Source: Dreissena polymorpha (taxonomy: Eukaryota; Mollusca; Bivalvia; Myida; Dreissenidae). Taken from it: a stretch of 64,000 nucleotides of DNA. The stretch spans positions 63,639,122 to 63,703,121 of the forward strand of contig NC_068367.1 in NCBI RefSeq assembly GCF_020536995.1, given 5' to 3'. The notes under the pieces were generated by a model. The model had not been told where the DNA came from. It ran no database searches and saw nothing but the letters and a program-made list of their open reading frames with translations. This document shows, piece by piece, positions 38,588 to 52,164 of the stretch (positions are counted from its first letter, which is position 1; the number at the start of each line of letters is the position of its first letter). A program made the translations under genes and the position numbers.

Positions 38588-41500
38588 ATGATTATCGGGT
38601 CTTGTACAGTGTCCGTTCTTCTGTTCGCCTGCGTCGCTGGCATAGTCGGCCAGTTGACAGTAAGGACTGTTACGACCCGGGAGTTCAGATACGAGACGGC
38701 CTGCTTGGATAAGGATTTCGGAATAACGTTGTCCAGTTATAACAAGGTAGGTTGATGGCCACATCTTTTTTTATAACATATTTACTATCGGCAAACTCAC
38801 AAAACTATTGGATTGTCGTTGTTGGTTGAAGTTTCGTGCTTTTGATAAGATGGTTGTGTTATTACACGTTTAAAGTTTATAATTTATCGATTTGTTCATT
38901 GTTTCGTAAAATTATAATGGACATAATTACGTTGCGTGACTGCATTGATAATTGTGTGTTAAACTAAGACGTACCACATGTGTGAACTGATTCAATGAAG
39001 GGCGACTACGCGGCTACAACATAATCGGTCACACTCTGTTCAACATGACTTCAGCGACAAAGTACTAAAGCATAGAGAAATTCTCGGGGAGCGTATGGTA
39101 CAAGAGAGAAAAAAAATGCCGTAATACGCAATGATAAACTAATTGTGCATAACCAAGTTTACAAAGAAAAAGACTTTACACAGTCCAATTTTCCCATTGA
39201 TACCCGGCGACCTACAACCCGACAAATATCTGCCCGTGGGATATCATGTGGTATTACTTTTTAATCGAATTTTGTTTCCAGGTTATTTAAAAAAACTTTG
39301 TTTTCAAAGTTTAATATGTGCAATACACAAATCGGGACCTACATATATTTTTTTGAAATAACCGTGGAATCTCTTCAACTGACATAATATACAAAATGTT
39401 TCCAGTATATTAAATGAACAATGTATATGAATGGGCGGAAGAAAACAATAGGTTTGATAAATCTCAGGCAGAGTTTCGGACCGGCTATTCAGCTCTGTGT
39501 TTTGCCTTCAAGCGATGGCTCAAAAATGTTTGTCAAGAAAGAGGGTAGATGCTATTGCTTGTATATTGACTTAGTAAAGACATTTGATAAAATAAACCAC
39601 AGTTTAATGCGTCAAGAACTACATAGAAAGGAAATTGATGGTAAACTATTGTGCGACGATAATCCCATAATCCTAAAGAGCAATATCCTCCATTTATAGT
39701 TATGTAACGTTTTTTTGAAAATCCCCTTTTAAAACACTCTTTTTACTTTTTGATAGCATGGTAAAGCCAATATGTCTTTCAGTCCACATATATGGGTATA
39801 TGCGTATTTTGTGCATTGATTTAAATATTGGTGTCATATATTAATAATGCATAATAATATATTTCCGTAACAATGCAATAGTATGTTCATATCAATAAAC
39901 AACCTTGGGAGTCATTATGGCGAAACGAATGTAAAATCCTACATTATTAAGATATGGTTTGTTTGGATCTCTCAGGATGTTCGCAAAGTAGATTTTTTTA
40001 TTGGAATTTCCGCTAAAATATAAGACAGGCATTTGCCAAGTTTAGGTGATCCAAACATAAATTAAATAGTGCATATAATTTGATTATAAGAAATTTATGT
40101 TTATGTAATAATTTATATATTATTGATTGTAAATATCATACATTGTTTCAAAGATGTAAGTATGATGTAAAGAAGTTCTACATAGCTGTCACATGGGTGG
40201 ACATACTGTGCATAACTTTTATTATTTGATGAGTACAACATATACTGTTAGACTATTTATATTATGTACGTATGTAAATCATCTAAAGTACCACAATCAT
40301 GTTTTTTGTATACGATGATGTGTTCGCCACTACAAACATGTGGTCGTTTTTTTTAACTATGAACTTTAGTGCAAAGGCCTTATTTACTACATATACTGAG
40401 TTGGATTGAGTTGCGTTGTAAGTGAATCAGTTTTCTTAAGCCAGACTGAACTCTGTAATTATGTAGTATCGAAACAGTGTTTAATAAATACTATTTCGAT
40501 TTTTATGCAGAAAGTTAAGTTTTCATCAAATACCTCTTTAACTCGTAATATGATGAAGGGACCCCAGTTATAACCATCCGTGGTGATTTTCACACTCTTT
40601 CCCGCACTGTTTATTCGCGCATTGTAAATATGCTTTGAATTAATGCATGGAAATTTGTAAATTTCTTAAAAGAACAGAATAGCTGCTTGTGAAAACAAGC
40701 ATTTATTCACAAATACTAATGTGTATCAAATAAATTTAGTAATGGAGCAGCACTTGTCTGAATTTCATTGGGGTTAGTATTTTCTGGGAAATTACGCCTT
40801 ATTTGCATACACGTCGACGCTGGGTGTATAGTACATGTATTTTTTTACTCTAAAGGCCTTATCAACCTCTATTATCTATTTTAAGAATAAACTATTATTT
40901 AAGTTTTCGGTTTATCGTTTCCGAACGACACATATTTAATTTCGGGACGTCACATTATGACGTCATTTCACTATTGTCGAACAAAAAGCAACGTCGTTAT
41001 GTTTTGTACTGACTTATAAACTGTATTTTTGATAAAAAAAAAACAGCCCCCTTATCGTCAATTGTTATGAAATGAAAAATAAGCGAATCTACGTTTTTAT
41101 AAAACAATATGGTTTATTGTAAGTATTCTCATTATGTTAAATATGCTGAAAATAATGCATTTGTGAATAAACGATATCTAGTACACATCATATTTCACAC
41201 GGAACGTTCTATTTTTGGCAATATTGGGTAAGTAGAGGTGCTTTGTTCCGGGAATGAAATATTGTATCGGGTTCAGCACGGATATGCCGGTTTTCATTGT
41301 CAAAGACTCACATGATAAACTGTTTTATCCCGGCACCAACCGTGTATTCATTTGCATACGCATCGGGTTCATATTGGAATGGAAAAAAAACAGGCAACGT
41401 GGTAGGATTATCTGATATGTATGCAGAATATATATTATAATGAAAGCGGTTGTAATTATATGCATATGACACAAGAACGAATACATCGAAACAGCATATA

Positions 41501-41901
41501 TCTTAACGTTTATTTACATTTACTTTTTGCTCGTATGTGTTGAACCAGTTGCTCATTTCAGCCACATACATGTCCGTTTTAGGTAAAGTGAAGGACGCGA
41601 ACACATAAATATGAAAATGTTGCTGCTTACCCTTGTCGAACTTACGATAAGAATAAATACGGAATCTTTAAGAAACATGCAAGCTAAAGTTTTAAGTATT
41701 ATAATGTTTATATTTCAGTTAGTAAGCAAAGAAAAATGCCAAATGAAATGTGTGGATGCAAAGCCTTCGTGCGTGGCATTCTTTTGGATCCAGAAGTGGT
41801 CTTGGTGTCTTCTTAACCAGATGAAGCACGTGAACCGAACGCTGAATTGCGATTCATGGAAAAAAGTGGTCTACGCGGAGGACACGCACAGTACAGTTTA
41901 A
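38588..41901 (+). CDS. Small secreted PAN/apple-like domain protein, copy A (two exons)
   Basis: Exon 1 is 38588-38746 and exon 2 is 41719-41901. The GT-AG intron (AAG|GTAGGT, TTTCAG|TTA) is phase 0 and 2972 bp long. The product is 113 aa. The start at 38588 gives a signal peptide, MIIGSCTVSVLLFACVAGIV, with likely cleavage before QLTV. The mature part reads EFRYETACLDKDFGITL in exon 1 and EKCQMKCVDAKPSCVAFFWI then WSWCLLNQMKHVNRTLNCDS in exon 2. The spacing C-x3-C-x6-C-VAFFW-...-C-L-(N) fits a PAN/apple domain, a disulfide-rich fold that binds proteins or carbohydrates. It has six mature cysteines and one NRT sequon. Exon 1 is easily missed because longer spurious frames overlap it. The paralog at 54202-55832 has the same exon layout. 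Function is unknown beyond being secreted and probably adhesive or recognition-related. Confidence 0.75.
38830..40490 (+). mobile_element. Insertion in the PAN-A intron containing LINE reverse-transcriptase relic
   Basis: The paralogous intron of copy B has no counterpart for this roughly 1.65-kb block: sequence similarity stops near 38830 and resumes near 40490 (GTTTTCATCAAATACCTC). Inside, 39200-39700 translates to parts of a non-LTR reverse transcriptase: LFNRILFPGYLKKLCFQS and AIHKSG, a decayed SSILNEQ region, ISGRVSDRLF-like sequence, then RCYCLYIDLVKTFDKINHSL followed by MRQELHRKEIDGKL. The 'YIDLVKTFDKINH' block is the RT motif that normally reads 'FxDFEKAFDxxxH', and the first Asp is retained. 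There are several stops and frame changes, no endonuclease domain and no complete 3' end, so this is a 5'-truncated, old LINE. The exact clade is uncertain. Confidence 0.65.
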
Positions 41902-42169
41902 AGCTTCCCAGACCAATGACTAAGATGTTTTAACATCTGATTATCTAGATATCTTAAGATGTTCACATTTAAACATAACCAGTTCCAAACAGGGCTAACA
42001 CTGAAAACCAGTTTTTGTTTGGTTTGATGTTTCGCTGTTTCAAACATTATTTCATTAATATCGCGGCGGTTGGTTAACCAACTCACACTTTTATGTGATA
42101 GCTGGTCACCAGTACCAAATGCACATTCTTATGCCATTAACTCACACCTGCATTATGTAAACCGGGGCC

Positions 42170-42300
42170 ATGTGGACCTAGGATGTTGTGTAAAGGAATT
42201 CATGAGCAATCACCTAACAAGTTATTTTATCGCACCGGTAATCAACAGGCGATATTTGGATGTGTAGTCGAGCGCTCTACCAACTGATTAATGTTGTAGC
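42170..42300 (-). repeat. tRNA-like SINE fragment (minus strand)
   Basis: On the minus strand, AATCAGTTGGTAGAGCGCTC then GACTACACATCC closely resembles the D arm and following stem of a tRNA (A box). No good B box follows at the right distance. Probably a truncated tRNA-derived SINE downstream of PAN copy A. Confidence 0.4.
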
Positions 42301-42620
42301 AAATGGTATCCAGCGACCTATCCTTTTATTTGCCTTGCTGTGAAGAACTATGCTACGTGACACTGACACGTCCTACTATTTTTGAATATGTTATATTTTA
42401 TTTTATTTTTAAATAGCGATTGGAATATTATGCTGAATGTACCATTTTGCTATGAATGAAGTAACGTAAACTATGATCATAAATCGCTGTAATGATGATT
42501 GTTAACTATATGCCACGTTTGCCGTCTCAGTTTAGCTTCTAATCATGGTTGTGTTTCAGATCTAAGACATAATGAACGAGCACGAGGAAGTTCAGGAGTG
42601 CATTTAAATGAAAAATCATG

Positions 42621-43332
42621 TGCAATTATGTGCACATTAAATAGGTAAAGAGAAATAATTAATACAAATATGTATTGCCAGTAAACTAACGCAAAACTTT
42701 TAATAACATCAAGAGTATATAAGTATAAACAAGGAGACCTCCGATAAGCACTAACAATTGTACGATAATTGTATAAATTTTTTAATGAAGTTGTTATGAA
42801 AAACAATATTTACATAGTTATACAGTGTGAATACATTATACATTAAAGCTATTGTGTGGTACCTTGTTAATTTTCTTTATTTGTATACCTTTACAAACAC
42901 TGTTAAACAATAATAACCAATTCTCTTATAATTCCATATGGCTTTTAAAATAATGTTTATGTTTTCATCATTCCGTAAGTTAAATTGTTGTAACAAAACA
43001 GTAAACACACGTTGTATTAAAACTGATAATATTAAGATCCACTGTTGTGTTTGTTTCTAGCAAATTTATACCAAGTATCTGGGTTGTGTTCTTTTGTATC
43101 GCCTTTATTTGAACAGAGATATTTTGTTCCGATATAAACTTTCACTGTCTTACTTACATTCAATGTTTCAATTGCACCGATTGTTGCATAAGCACAAACA
43201 TTAAATAAATCTAATAGTATATTATGCTTGTGCTATTTCTAATTTGGTTTTTGGTTATTTGCAATGTCCACATACAGTTGTCATGCCATTCTCCTATAGG
43301 CCTACATGTTTGCGAGCCTACTGCATACTGCA
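42621..43332. repeat. Long dispersed duplication, copy 1 (about 710 bp)
   Basis: This matches 63294-64000 in the same orientation over the whole visible length, with identity of about 80-85% by eye. Shared landmarks include AACATCAAGAGT, GGAGACCTCCGATAAGCACT, ACAGTGTGAAT, TTGTATACCTTT, ATAATTCCATATG, CGATATAAACTTTCACT and TATAGGCCTACATGTT. On the minus strand a short frame is partly kept in both copies (HKHNILLDLFNVCAYATIG here, HKHNIILDLLHVCAHATIG there), so an old coding piece is possible. Confidence 0.85.
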
Positions 43333-43979
43333 AAGTCGTACAAAGACGTACAATAACACTATAATTTGTGCATTCCATGTTTGAATATTTACTTCGTTCA
43401 TCACAACTAATGTGTTTATACGTTTATACATGTTTATGTATGCTGCAAAAACATGGGCTTTTATAGGCGGCTTATGGTTGTACTGCAAAGGGTTATGTGT
43501 TATATACTAAAAAAATACAATTTTGTTTCAGCGATCGGCTGTCTTAAAACATTTAAAATTATACCCGGTTAGCGGATGAAATAAAAATAATTTTGTTATT
43601 AGGTCTACATTTGTTTCACTATAAAGAGGCCTGTCCTGAACATTTATTACTATACAGATCTATCAACTATTTTTTGCCCACATATTACAAATCACCTTAA
43701 ACTTTTTAATCAATATACTCACATTTTATTGATATTGATATTTACCATCAAAAACATCCACTTTCTTCAGTCCAGATTAAAATACTTAACGGATTTATGT
43801 TCCACATTTTTAAGAAAGAGTTTCATTCATAAACGAAATAACTTTAACAATATTATACCGCTAAACTATTCAAAAGTTTACAACCGTAATTATGAGTGTA
43901 ACCTTGAGAAAATGTTACCTAGCTGCTTTATATGCTGTAGAATGGTGACCAGCTGCTACACTGATGAAATAAAAAATAT

Positions 43980-44865
43980 TACGTAACAACAATGTCATCG
44001 TGTGTATAAAACCAAATGGTCGAAATGTAAAATGGCGATACAAACGCCGGATAATGCCAGGAAATGGACGACAAGTATGACTATTAAATCTCCAAACACT
44101 TTTAAAAAAAAACAAAAAAAATGTCTGTAATGTATTGGGATGATGCAGGAGTAGGTTTCAGAATGTCCGTATTCAGCAGTATTCATTAGTTCATAATACC
44201 GAGGCCATTTTATACACCCTTCTCAGTTTAACATTGAAAGCTCTTCCAGCGTCTGCTACAGTATGCCCACACAAATAAAATTTTGTCAAACTGGTTAAGG
44301 CACGTGGTCGTGTAAAAAAAAAACTTCCGCCGTAATCTTGACAACGTAACCTATCAATGAACTCAACTGCACATGTGTATGCCCCTTGTCCGGATTGGTA
44401 TCGCACAATACGTTAGACGTGCAATACATCCATCGCAATCGCAACAGCTATGTTCTACGCTATGATTTCAGTGGCCTGCTGCAGTCAACAACTGCATTTA
44501 TGGAGCTCAATATGTTGTCTTACACGTCGATTAAAGACGTATGTGTACTCATTTATCAAATATTGTTTAACTAACAAGCAGTTTTCAATTAACATGTTTG
44601 CTGCACTTGTGTACGAGGAATCGCACAATTGTTTGTTTTCAAATTATATTTGATCTACATCCTTGCGCAGTTTTGATATAGTTGCTTCCTGGCTTTGTTT
44701 GATCTGACGTAATTTATTGATGGCTTCATCCTTATATTACATGCGTTCTAGAAGTTTTACCATCAATTCATTGTCATCCACGATCTGATTACCAGTAGAC
44801 TGTAATGAATTGGCTCTTCAGGAGCGTAGAGTACACACTATTGCTAAGACCTGAAACACCACCAT
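43980..44865 (-). pseudogene. C1q-protein relic, minus strand (exon 1 clear, head doubtful)
   Basis: Reading the minus strand from ATG at 44865 gives a signal-like MVVFQVLAIVCTLRS, a stop, then VDDNELMVKLLERM, a stop, YKDEAINKLRQIKQSQEATI and SKLRKDVDQI. This follows the intact gene at 13282 closely (VDNDLLVDLIKRIEEKDEAI ... DKLRRDIDQI), and weaker similarity (FENKQLCDSS) continues to about 44600. Near 44000-44090 a stretch reading VVHFLALSGVCIAIL resembles LGGFIAPVSGVYVFM, so part of the globular head may survive, but that is less sure. The intervening 44190-44410 segment has an 71-codon frame that I cannot assign and may be an insertion. There are several stops, so the relic is clearly dead. 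Confidence 0.6.
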
Positions 44866-46376
44866 CGTTCACTTACACATAATAACTTCTTATGATATGT
44901 CTGACACCTTCTTTGGACAACTGCAAACTGCATAACATATGAGTGCACACATCGTCCCTGATAAGAGATTGTTTGCTCAAAGGCCTAAAACCCGTGAAAT
45001 CATACCATACATGATATATGCCAGAGATAACGCTTCCTGATACATTTGTATATCAGTTCAACAGGAAGTTGTTATATAAGTCGATATTTGAGGGGAGGTG
45101 ATATTAATCGTGGTCAACTATAACATATCATTTATGAAAATCGACTCAGATTCATCTATGCATATTTGGACACTGAGATGCAATCTAATTTAGACAAAAA
45201 AACCAACACAAACAGCAAATAATCTGTTTCAGAGATATTACGCAAGTGCCTATGTCGTCAATATTAACAGGTCAAACGTCAAAAATCATATTCACTCCCG
45301 CTAAAAATGCAGCGTTTTAGCGATTGATTTTTCTAGTTCTTTAAAAACGGGGACGTTCAGGTTTGTTAAGTTGCAAAACAGGTTTGTTTTGTTCTTCTCT
45401 ACATATAGGTCCTTCGTTTGTTACAGTTTAACAATGGGTGTAATCTAAGTTCGAAATATATTCCCATTTGTCGTGTTGTCGTTTTCTTTTTCAGTTGGGT
45501 TTAATCTAGACGGTGCCTGGTATAAATGCGTAGTATAGATTTGCGGATGCATAACATTTGATCTACACAAGATGTAAATCAGATGATATAAGTACCCTAT
45601 CTTGTAGCTAGGTATTGTTCACTTCCTTGATTTGTAATACCATATGAGTAGGTTCATACTAATAGTTTAATAACTAGTGAATGGTGCTTGACGTTAACTG
45701 TGCACTAATACCTCAAATTAGCTGATATTTCGAGTTATACGATACAAATTGATGGCCAATAATTGAATATATACATCAGTACCTAAAGCAAACATATTTG
45801 AATATCAGTGTCTTACTTTATCGCCATGAATGTGTTAGAAAGGAATTATTCAGTGCCTTTTTTACAATCAAGTTTCGCTCTTAAAGCACTTGTTTGTATG
45901 CATCAAACGATTGAACGTCATTTAGTAAACCACTATTAAATGACAAACAATATCATCTTGAAACAATGTTATAAAACACATTTATTTTATTTGCTGCTTT
46001 GACTCAAAACTACGAACTCTATGTAACAAAATATGTTCATGGACGACTATCTAGATACACGCTCATGGTCAGATAACTTGTAATGCGTTTCAATTGATAA
46101 TTTGTTATTTCTTATTTAGTAAGCAATCGTAACAAACTTGATATCGAACTCGCATTCAATGCATAAACTGTCACACAAGAACATGTAAATAATAATACAA
46201 TGTGTAATAACAATGACATGTCATCATGTATTATATGAAAGTTGTGTTAAGAAAGTGTACGTGTGCAGCAAGAAAATGAAGGGACAGACGTACAGTCCGG
46301 AAAAAACATATGTCTCCCCCTTGTTGAGGGACTTCTTATGATATTTTATTTTGATTGCACTACTTCTACAACATGG
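44866..46376. other. Gene-free stretch
   Basis: AT-rich non-coding sequence between the antisense C1q relic and the trinucleotide array. I see nothing I can support in it. Confidence 0.55.
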
Positions 46377-46831
<455 letters not shown>

Positions 46832-46832
46832 G

Positions 46833-47108
46833 TCGACTAAACTAAACATGAATATCGACGCATATAAATTCATATTCCAATTTTCTAATAACCGAAACAA
46901 GAACAAAATACGAAAAAAATTAGTTCTTATTATCGTTTTTCGTTGTAGTAATTATAAAACAAAACAAGAAAAGTTCTCTGTTCATATTTCGTTTCAATCT
47001 TTGTATAACGTAACCAATGATTAACACTTAAAACGGTTTGTTTGGTCCCGTGTACCATTCTTGGTGTGATATTACGGTAAACGAAAATCAAAAAACGAGT
47101 GGCGTTGT
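46833..47108. mobile_element. MITE-like dispersed element, copy 1 (left end lost into the microsatellite)
   Basis: This matches 51871-52164 in direct orientation. Landmarks are TCGACTAAAC, GCGCATA-like GACGCATA, TTCATATTCC, GAAACAARAACAAAATA, CATATTTCGTTTCAAT, TTTGGTCCCGT, ACCATTCTTGG and AAAAACGAGTGG. In copy 2 the left terminus carries an inverted copy of the right one. Here that terminus is replaced by the ACT/AAT array, which abuts the element directly. Confidence 0.75.
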
Positions 47109-48207
47109 GCAAAGATCTTTAAATTAACATGTTTATTTATATAAATTTACTTGTGCTGCTGTCTTGGGGAGGTAACTCATTAGTGGCTTTTTGCTCGTAC
47201 TTTTCTCCCTTATATAAGACACGGTGCCTATACCACGTGACTTTTTAAGATCTGTGTGGGGAGTAAAATGTCAACAAAAGCGCGACGAAGGTAAGATTTT
47301 AAGGATAACTTTTTTAATATGTCACACATTTCAATGGGATAAAGTGGAGAGCCCGCTCATTCATGAGAGCTTTCTATAGGTATCATGATTATATAAAACG
47401 AATAAGTATTTTTTCAGCAAAGTGCAACCGCGCGTTTGAACGGTTAGAAAAAGGCAGGATCAGTGTGGGGACATTATTTTATTTTGACAAAGAAACATCA
47501 CCTCTGGTGAAATTAAGCAATACACTTTATGGGCGGAGTTACAACAATATGTAAAGCTTAGTGTAAATATTTGTTGTTGAAGCAATATTTAGTAAATAAT
47601 TACTGACAGTTGTAAAAGCTATTCATTTATAAAGTTGATATAATATTGATGGCGTATATGGCCGTTTACATCGTTAGCGGAAGTCAAGGGACAATTTGAA
47701 TAAAGGGTCGGTTGTAAAGTATATGACTGTACTAACGAAAATATCAAATATCACTCGACTTGTTGATATTAAGTTTGTAACATAAATGTTGCGTTCTTTT
47801 ATTCCACACGACCATTACATGTGGTACTTTCCAATATTAATTATTAACGAAGAGCTACGGTAAGCTTCCATAATTATTATGTTTCTTATTTTTAAAGATC
47901 AAATATTGACTTCACTCCATGTTCCCGTATAATGGGACATTTTGTTGAAGCTCAACACGTGAAGGTAAATACGTTTTTTGAATAAATTATTACTTTTCAA
48001 TATGCCAATTAAGCGGTTATAATTAAAGTGATTAAAAATAAATTTTTGGTAAGCAGTCATGAATGATTGTTAATTGTTGTACGTATTAGAGAAAATCAAG
48101 CTTTATCTGCGAAATTCGATCATAGATTCGATCTACAGACATTTTACATTTGCACCAACGAAATAATTATTAGGTAGTTTCCGCGTTAATTGTCAGGAGT
48201 GTTACTG

Positions 48208-48420
48208 TTCAAAGTGCAAATAAAAACTGAAAATACTGATTCCTTTTTTCGTTTCAATGCTGTACTTTCGTGTTGGCTGGTTGACAGGAGACAGTGCAAG
48301 ATCCTGGCGATGTCCTGTCCTGCTGCACTGCGTTTGTACATCGCATGTGAAAGAAGAGAACCTAGGCACGGCTGTAGCTTTTTTTAAGTCAAACATGACA
48401 TTAAGTTTTGCCAGAAAAAC
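48208..48420 (+). repeat. Dispersed repeat, plus-strand copy
   Basis: Inverted partner of 36150-36378. A 65-codon frame here (48190-48387) ends LRLYIACERREPRHGCSFF, similar to QRLYNACKRRERNFCYSFF on the other copy. I do not recognise the family. Confidence 0.5.
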
Positions 48421-49859
48421 ATGACATTTAGTTATGTCAGACAAACAAACGAGACCTAAATCAACCGAAAACAATCGGAAGCAAAGTTCATTAACACGTT
48501 AACTATTTGACTATTTGATATGTAAAACATAAATTATGTGCAGCGTTTCTTTCAACGCTGGAATAGTCAATTCAATATAGTATACCGCGGAGATAAACCA
48601 ACTGTCTTTCTTTGAAGACATTATTATAAACATGTCAATAATAACCCGAGCAGAAAACGTTTCTTTCTATTAGTAGTTTACATGTAAAACACGAGATCGA
48701 ATTCTGAACTTTATTTATACCATGCGTTCTTAATACGCTTTACAAACTCAGAATTTATCAAAAATATTCGCGTAATCAGTGTAGTTTTCTCGGTTGACAT
48801 TTGTAAAACATAAATAAATAAATACAATGATAAGTGCATTGCACAGTATCCTCTTAGAACAAAGTCTTCAAAGCTGCAATACAAAATTAAAAAAACACAT
48901 TCCTACAACGAATAGTTGATTTTCGCGTTACACGTTTGTCAAGGGCATATCTCGCAAGTTAAAAGAGGTATCAACATGAAACTTCAAAAGTAGGAAGCTT
49001 GCATTTAGTGAAAATAGCTGTGCTAATTAATTGTAACTTTGCTTCCATAAAAACATGGCTTTCGCAAGTGGATGATCCCATACTTAACTTTTATGAAGAC
49101 TTTTCTCTTTCTGACACATAACATATAGGCAACAAGCATTTTTCCCATCTTAATGCTATCAATGAAACCAATATTTGAAAACTACACAAGCACATTTCCC
49201 TGAAAAATGTTGCATATGGTGAGTATTTTAGGAACTGAAGTGGAAAGTGAGTATATTATTAATTCCAAGTATTCTTGTGTAAAATGATATGTTCAAAATA
49301 TTAACCTCTGGCGAATTTCTCTATCCCATTTGTTATTGAGTTTAAATATGGAATACATAACAAAACATATTTTTTTTATTTGCTATGGCTTGTTAAAATC
49401 TCCGGTGTTTATTAATGGATTCACAACAATAATCATTACATATTCAAACTTCATATATTTCATGTCAATATCAAAATGATATTTCAGCACAAAAACATGA
49501 TCTACTTATTTAATTTAGTCAACAACAAAGCAACTGCGCGAAATATGTAGCCCAAAGGCTGAACTTTGCGTTCCAACTCCATCATTAAAATAATTTATGT
49601 GCCAGCATTTCAAAATTTGAAATACTAACCACTCAATAACATTGAGCGAATTTTAAAACTATCATATAATAATAGTTGGATAGCATCAATTATTGCAGAG
49701 ATGTGATGATGGTATGGGGAAAAAATACACAAAAAGTACTGTCGACAGCCTTTCTACGCTATCATCGTTTTGATTGTGTATATTTCTGAAAAAAATCGAA
49801 CTTTATTTGGGAAGAATTATAGAATCGATATCCAGCCACATGCATTTATTGTTTAATAA

Positions 49860-50010
49860 AAAGTATTGAACTTTGGAGTGGCCTTGTGTTGTGGGGATCG
49901 GGGAGAGAAACCGGTGTGCCTGGGTGAGAAGCGCGTGTACCAGACACGCTAGCCGGGAAGCGTTTAATATTGAAAACGTCGCGGTTTTAATTTCCCCATG
50001 AGTCATATAG
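49860..50010 (-). repeat. tRNA-derived SINE-like element (minus strand)
   Basis: On the minus strand, CCGGCTAGCGTGTCTGGTAC then ACGCGCTTCTCACCCAGGCA look like a tRNA-type A box, anticodon arm and variable region. CCGGTTTCTCTCCCCGATCC sits where a B box would be but is altered. The segment is GC-rich against its flanks, which supports an inserted Pol III-derived element. Confidence 0.45.
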
Positions 50011-50980
50011 TTTGTGTTTTTTTTATTCAATATCATACATACAATGTAAACATGTATATGATCATACAACATAGTGATTGTACAAAGCAATAAAGTTCAG
50101 ACATGTTATACAAGATATGCTAATATATATTTATTTTTTTAGACAGAAAAGAAAAGAACAACAGAGGAATAGTTATGAAAAATGATAAGTTGTATAAAGT
50201 CGGAAGAGTCATATTGTTAATGAGCGTCTGAATGAGTGTTATCACGGCAAAGCGTTCAGAAGAATGGTATTCAAAACACGGTTTTAGAAATGATTGAATA
50301 TGATCATTTTGCTTCATGGGCACATACTTGCACGGTATTATCGTGGGATTTAAATGTACAAAGGTTAAAGTTATATATTTAAGTCGTTTATCGCACTTGA
50401 AGTTATATCTTGATTTCTTTGATGATACAAGAACAAGGTCAGAGTTAGCGCGTGATCAAGGGCCATAGGCGACTTTTGACAGAAAACAGAATTAACATAC
50501 ACCTATTAAAGCCTTCTGTCTTACCAGTTTCTTTCATCTGAAAGCGACCACACTAATTAATATATTCATTTATAATGCTTTAACTACATGTGTTATAGAT
50601 AATGTAATTCCTCAGATGTAATTACCCTGTCGAGAATTAACTACTATAAAATCAGTTCAGATGGAAAATATGTAAGTTTTAATTATAGCATGCTGTGAAA
50701 AAAATAACAGTGTAGATAATACTGGTTTTACAAACGAACCGATATACATAAATAAATTTATATCGGTCTTAATAATATCTTTGACGACCTCAGTATTTCT
50801 ATCGCGTCGCATTGCTCATATCTTGTATACATAGATGTGTTTTTTATAAATAGTTACTGTTCATTACTTTAAATCGTAGATAAGTATTCGTGTACAATTG
50901 GTGACAAAAACATTGTTCCCATAGAGATGCCTAAACCATTCTGATCATTTTCTGTATTAAAAGCGTAACATGAAAATCAC

Positions 50981-51248
<268 letters not shown>

Positions 51249-51848
51249 TGAATTGACCGGTGTTGGATAAGATTTGTAGAAGTTCATTACTTAAAATACC
51301 GTTGAATTATTAAAACGGCAGAAACTGCACTCACTTGAGCCTAAAACTTATATATCGACAAATAAGTACGATGTTTGCCTCTTAAGACAGGAAGAAGAAT
51401 ACGGATTTGTGAGGTCAACAATTCAACAATTCAGAGGTCATCAGCGTGTACCACGAATATACAATTTAGTGCGAGCAATTTAACAAGGGACGATACAAAA
51501 TAGTATGCTGATTATGTCTTGAGGGTAAGGATACTTATGTTGATTTGTAGATCAAGAGATCAAAGGTAAATATCATATGCACATGCATTTTTTTCAACGT
51601 CTTGTATAAATGGCTAAATTCATTTTTCGCTAAACGCCGGTTTACATACTTTAAAAAAAAATCGATTTATTGTGATAGGATGTTTACTAAAAATCTTAAA
51701 TATTTTGGCAAAATGTTATGAATAATTATTTTATTATTAAATGGTGATTCATTCCAATGACGGCAGGAAACCGATCGAGTTTAAACTAATATCATACATT
51801 AACGTAGCAACAGCAGAAGTAGGCTGCAATCTGGTACGTGTATCAACT

Positions 51849-52164
51849 GTATTTTCGTTTTTCGTTTTGGATTCGACTAAACAAAAAACGGAAATCAGCG
51901 CATATTAGTTCATATTCCGATTTCCTTATTATCGAAACAAAAACAAAATATGAAAACCGATTTGACTTTTCATTTTTTCCATTTGATTTCTGTTGTACAA
52001 ATTATGAAACGAAACACGAAACGTATTTCCCTATTTATATTTCGTTTCAATTTTAATTTTATGAAAATCAATATTTGATAATTGAAACGAAGTATTTGGT
52101 CCCGTTTACCGTTCTTGGTTTGGTAAATCGAAAAACGAAAAACGAGTGGAGCTGCGCTGCTGTA
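51849..52164. mobile_element. MITE-like dispersed element, copy 2, with terminal inverted repeats
   Basis: The left end TTTTCGTTTTTCGTTTTGGA and the right end TCGAAAAACGAAAAACGAGT are inverted copies of each other over about 18 bp. The interior matches 46833-47108. There is no transposase, so this fits a MITE of roughly 310 bp. The 72-codon frame at 51838-52056 lies inside and is not a gene. Confidence 0.7.
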
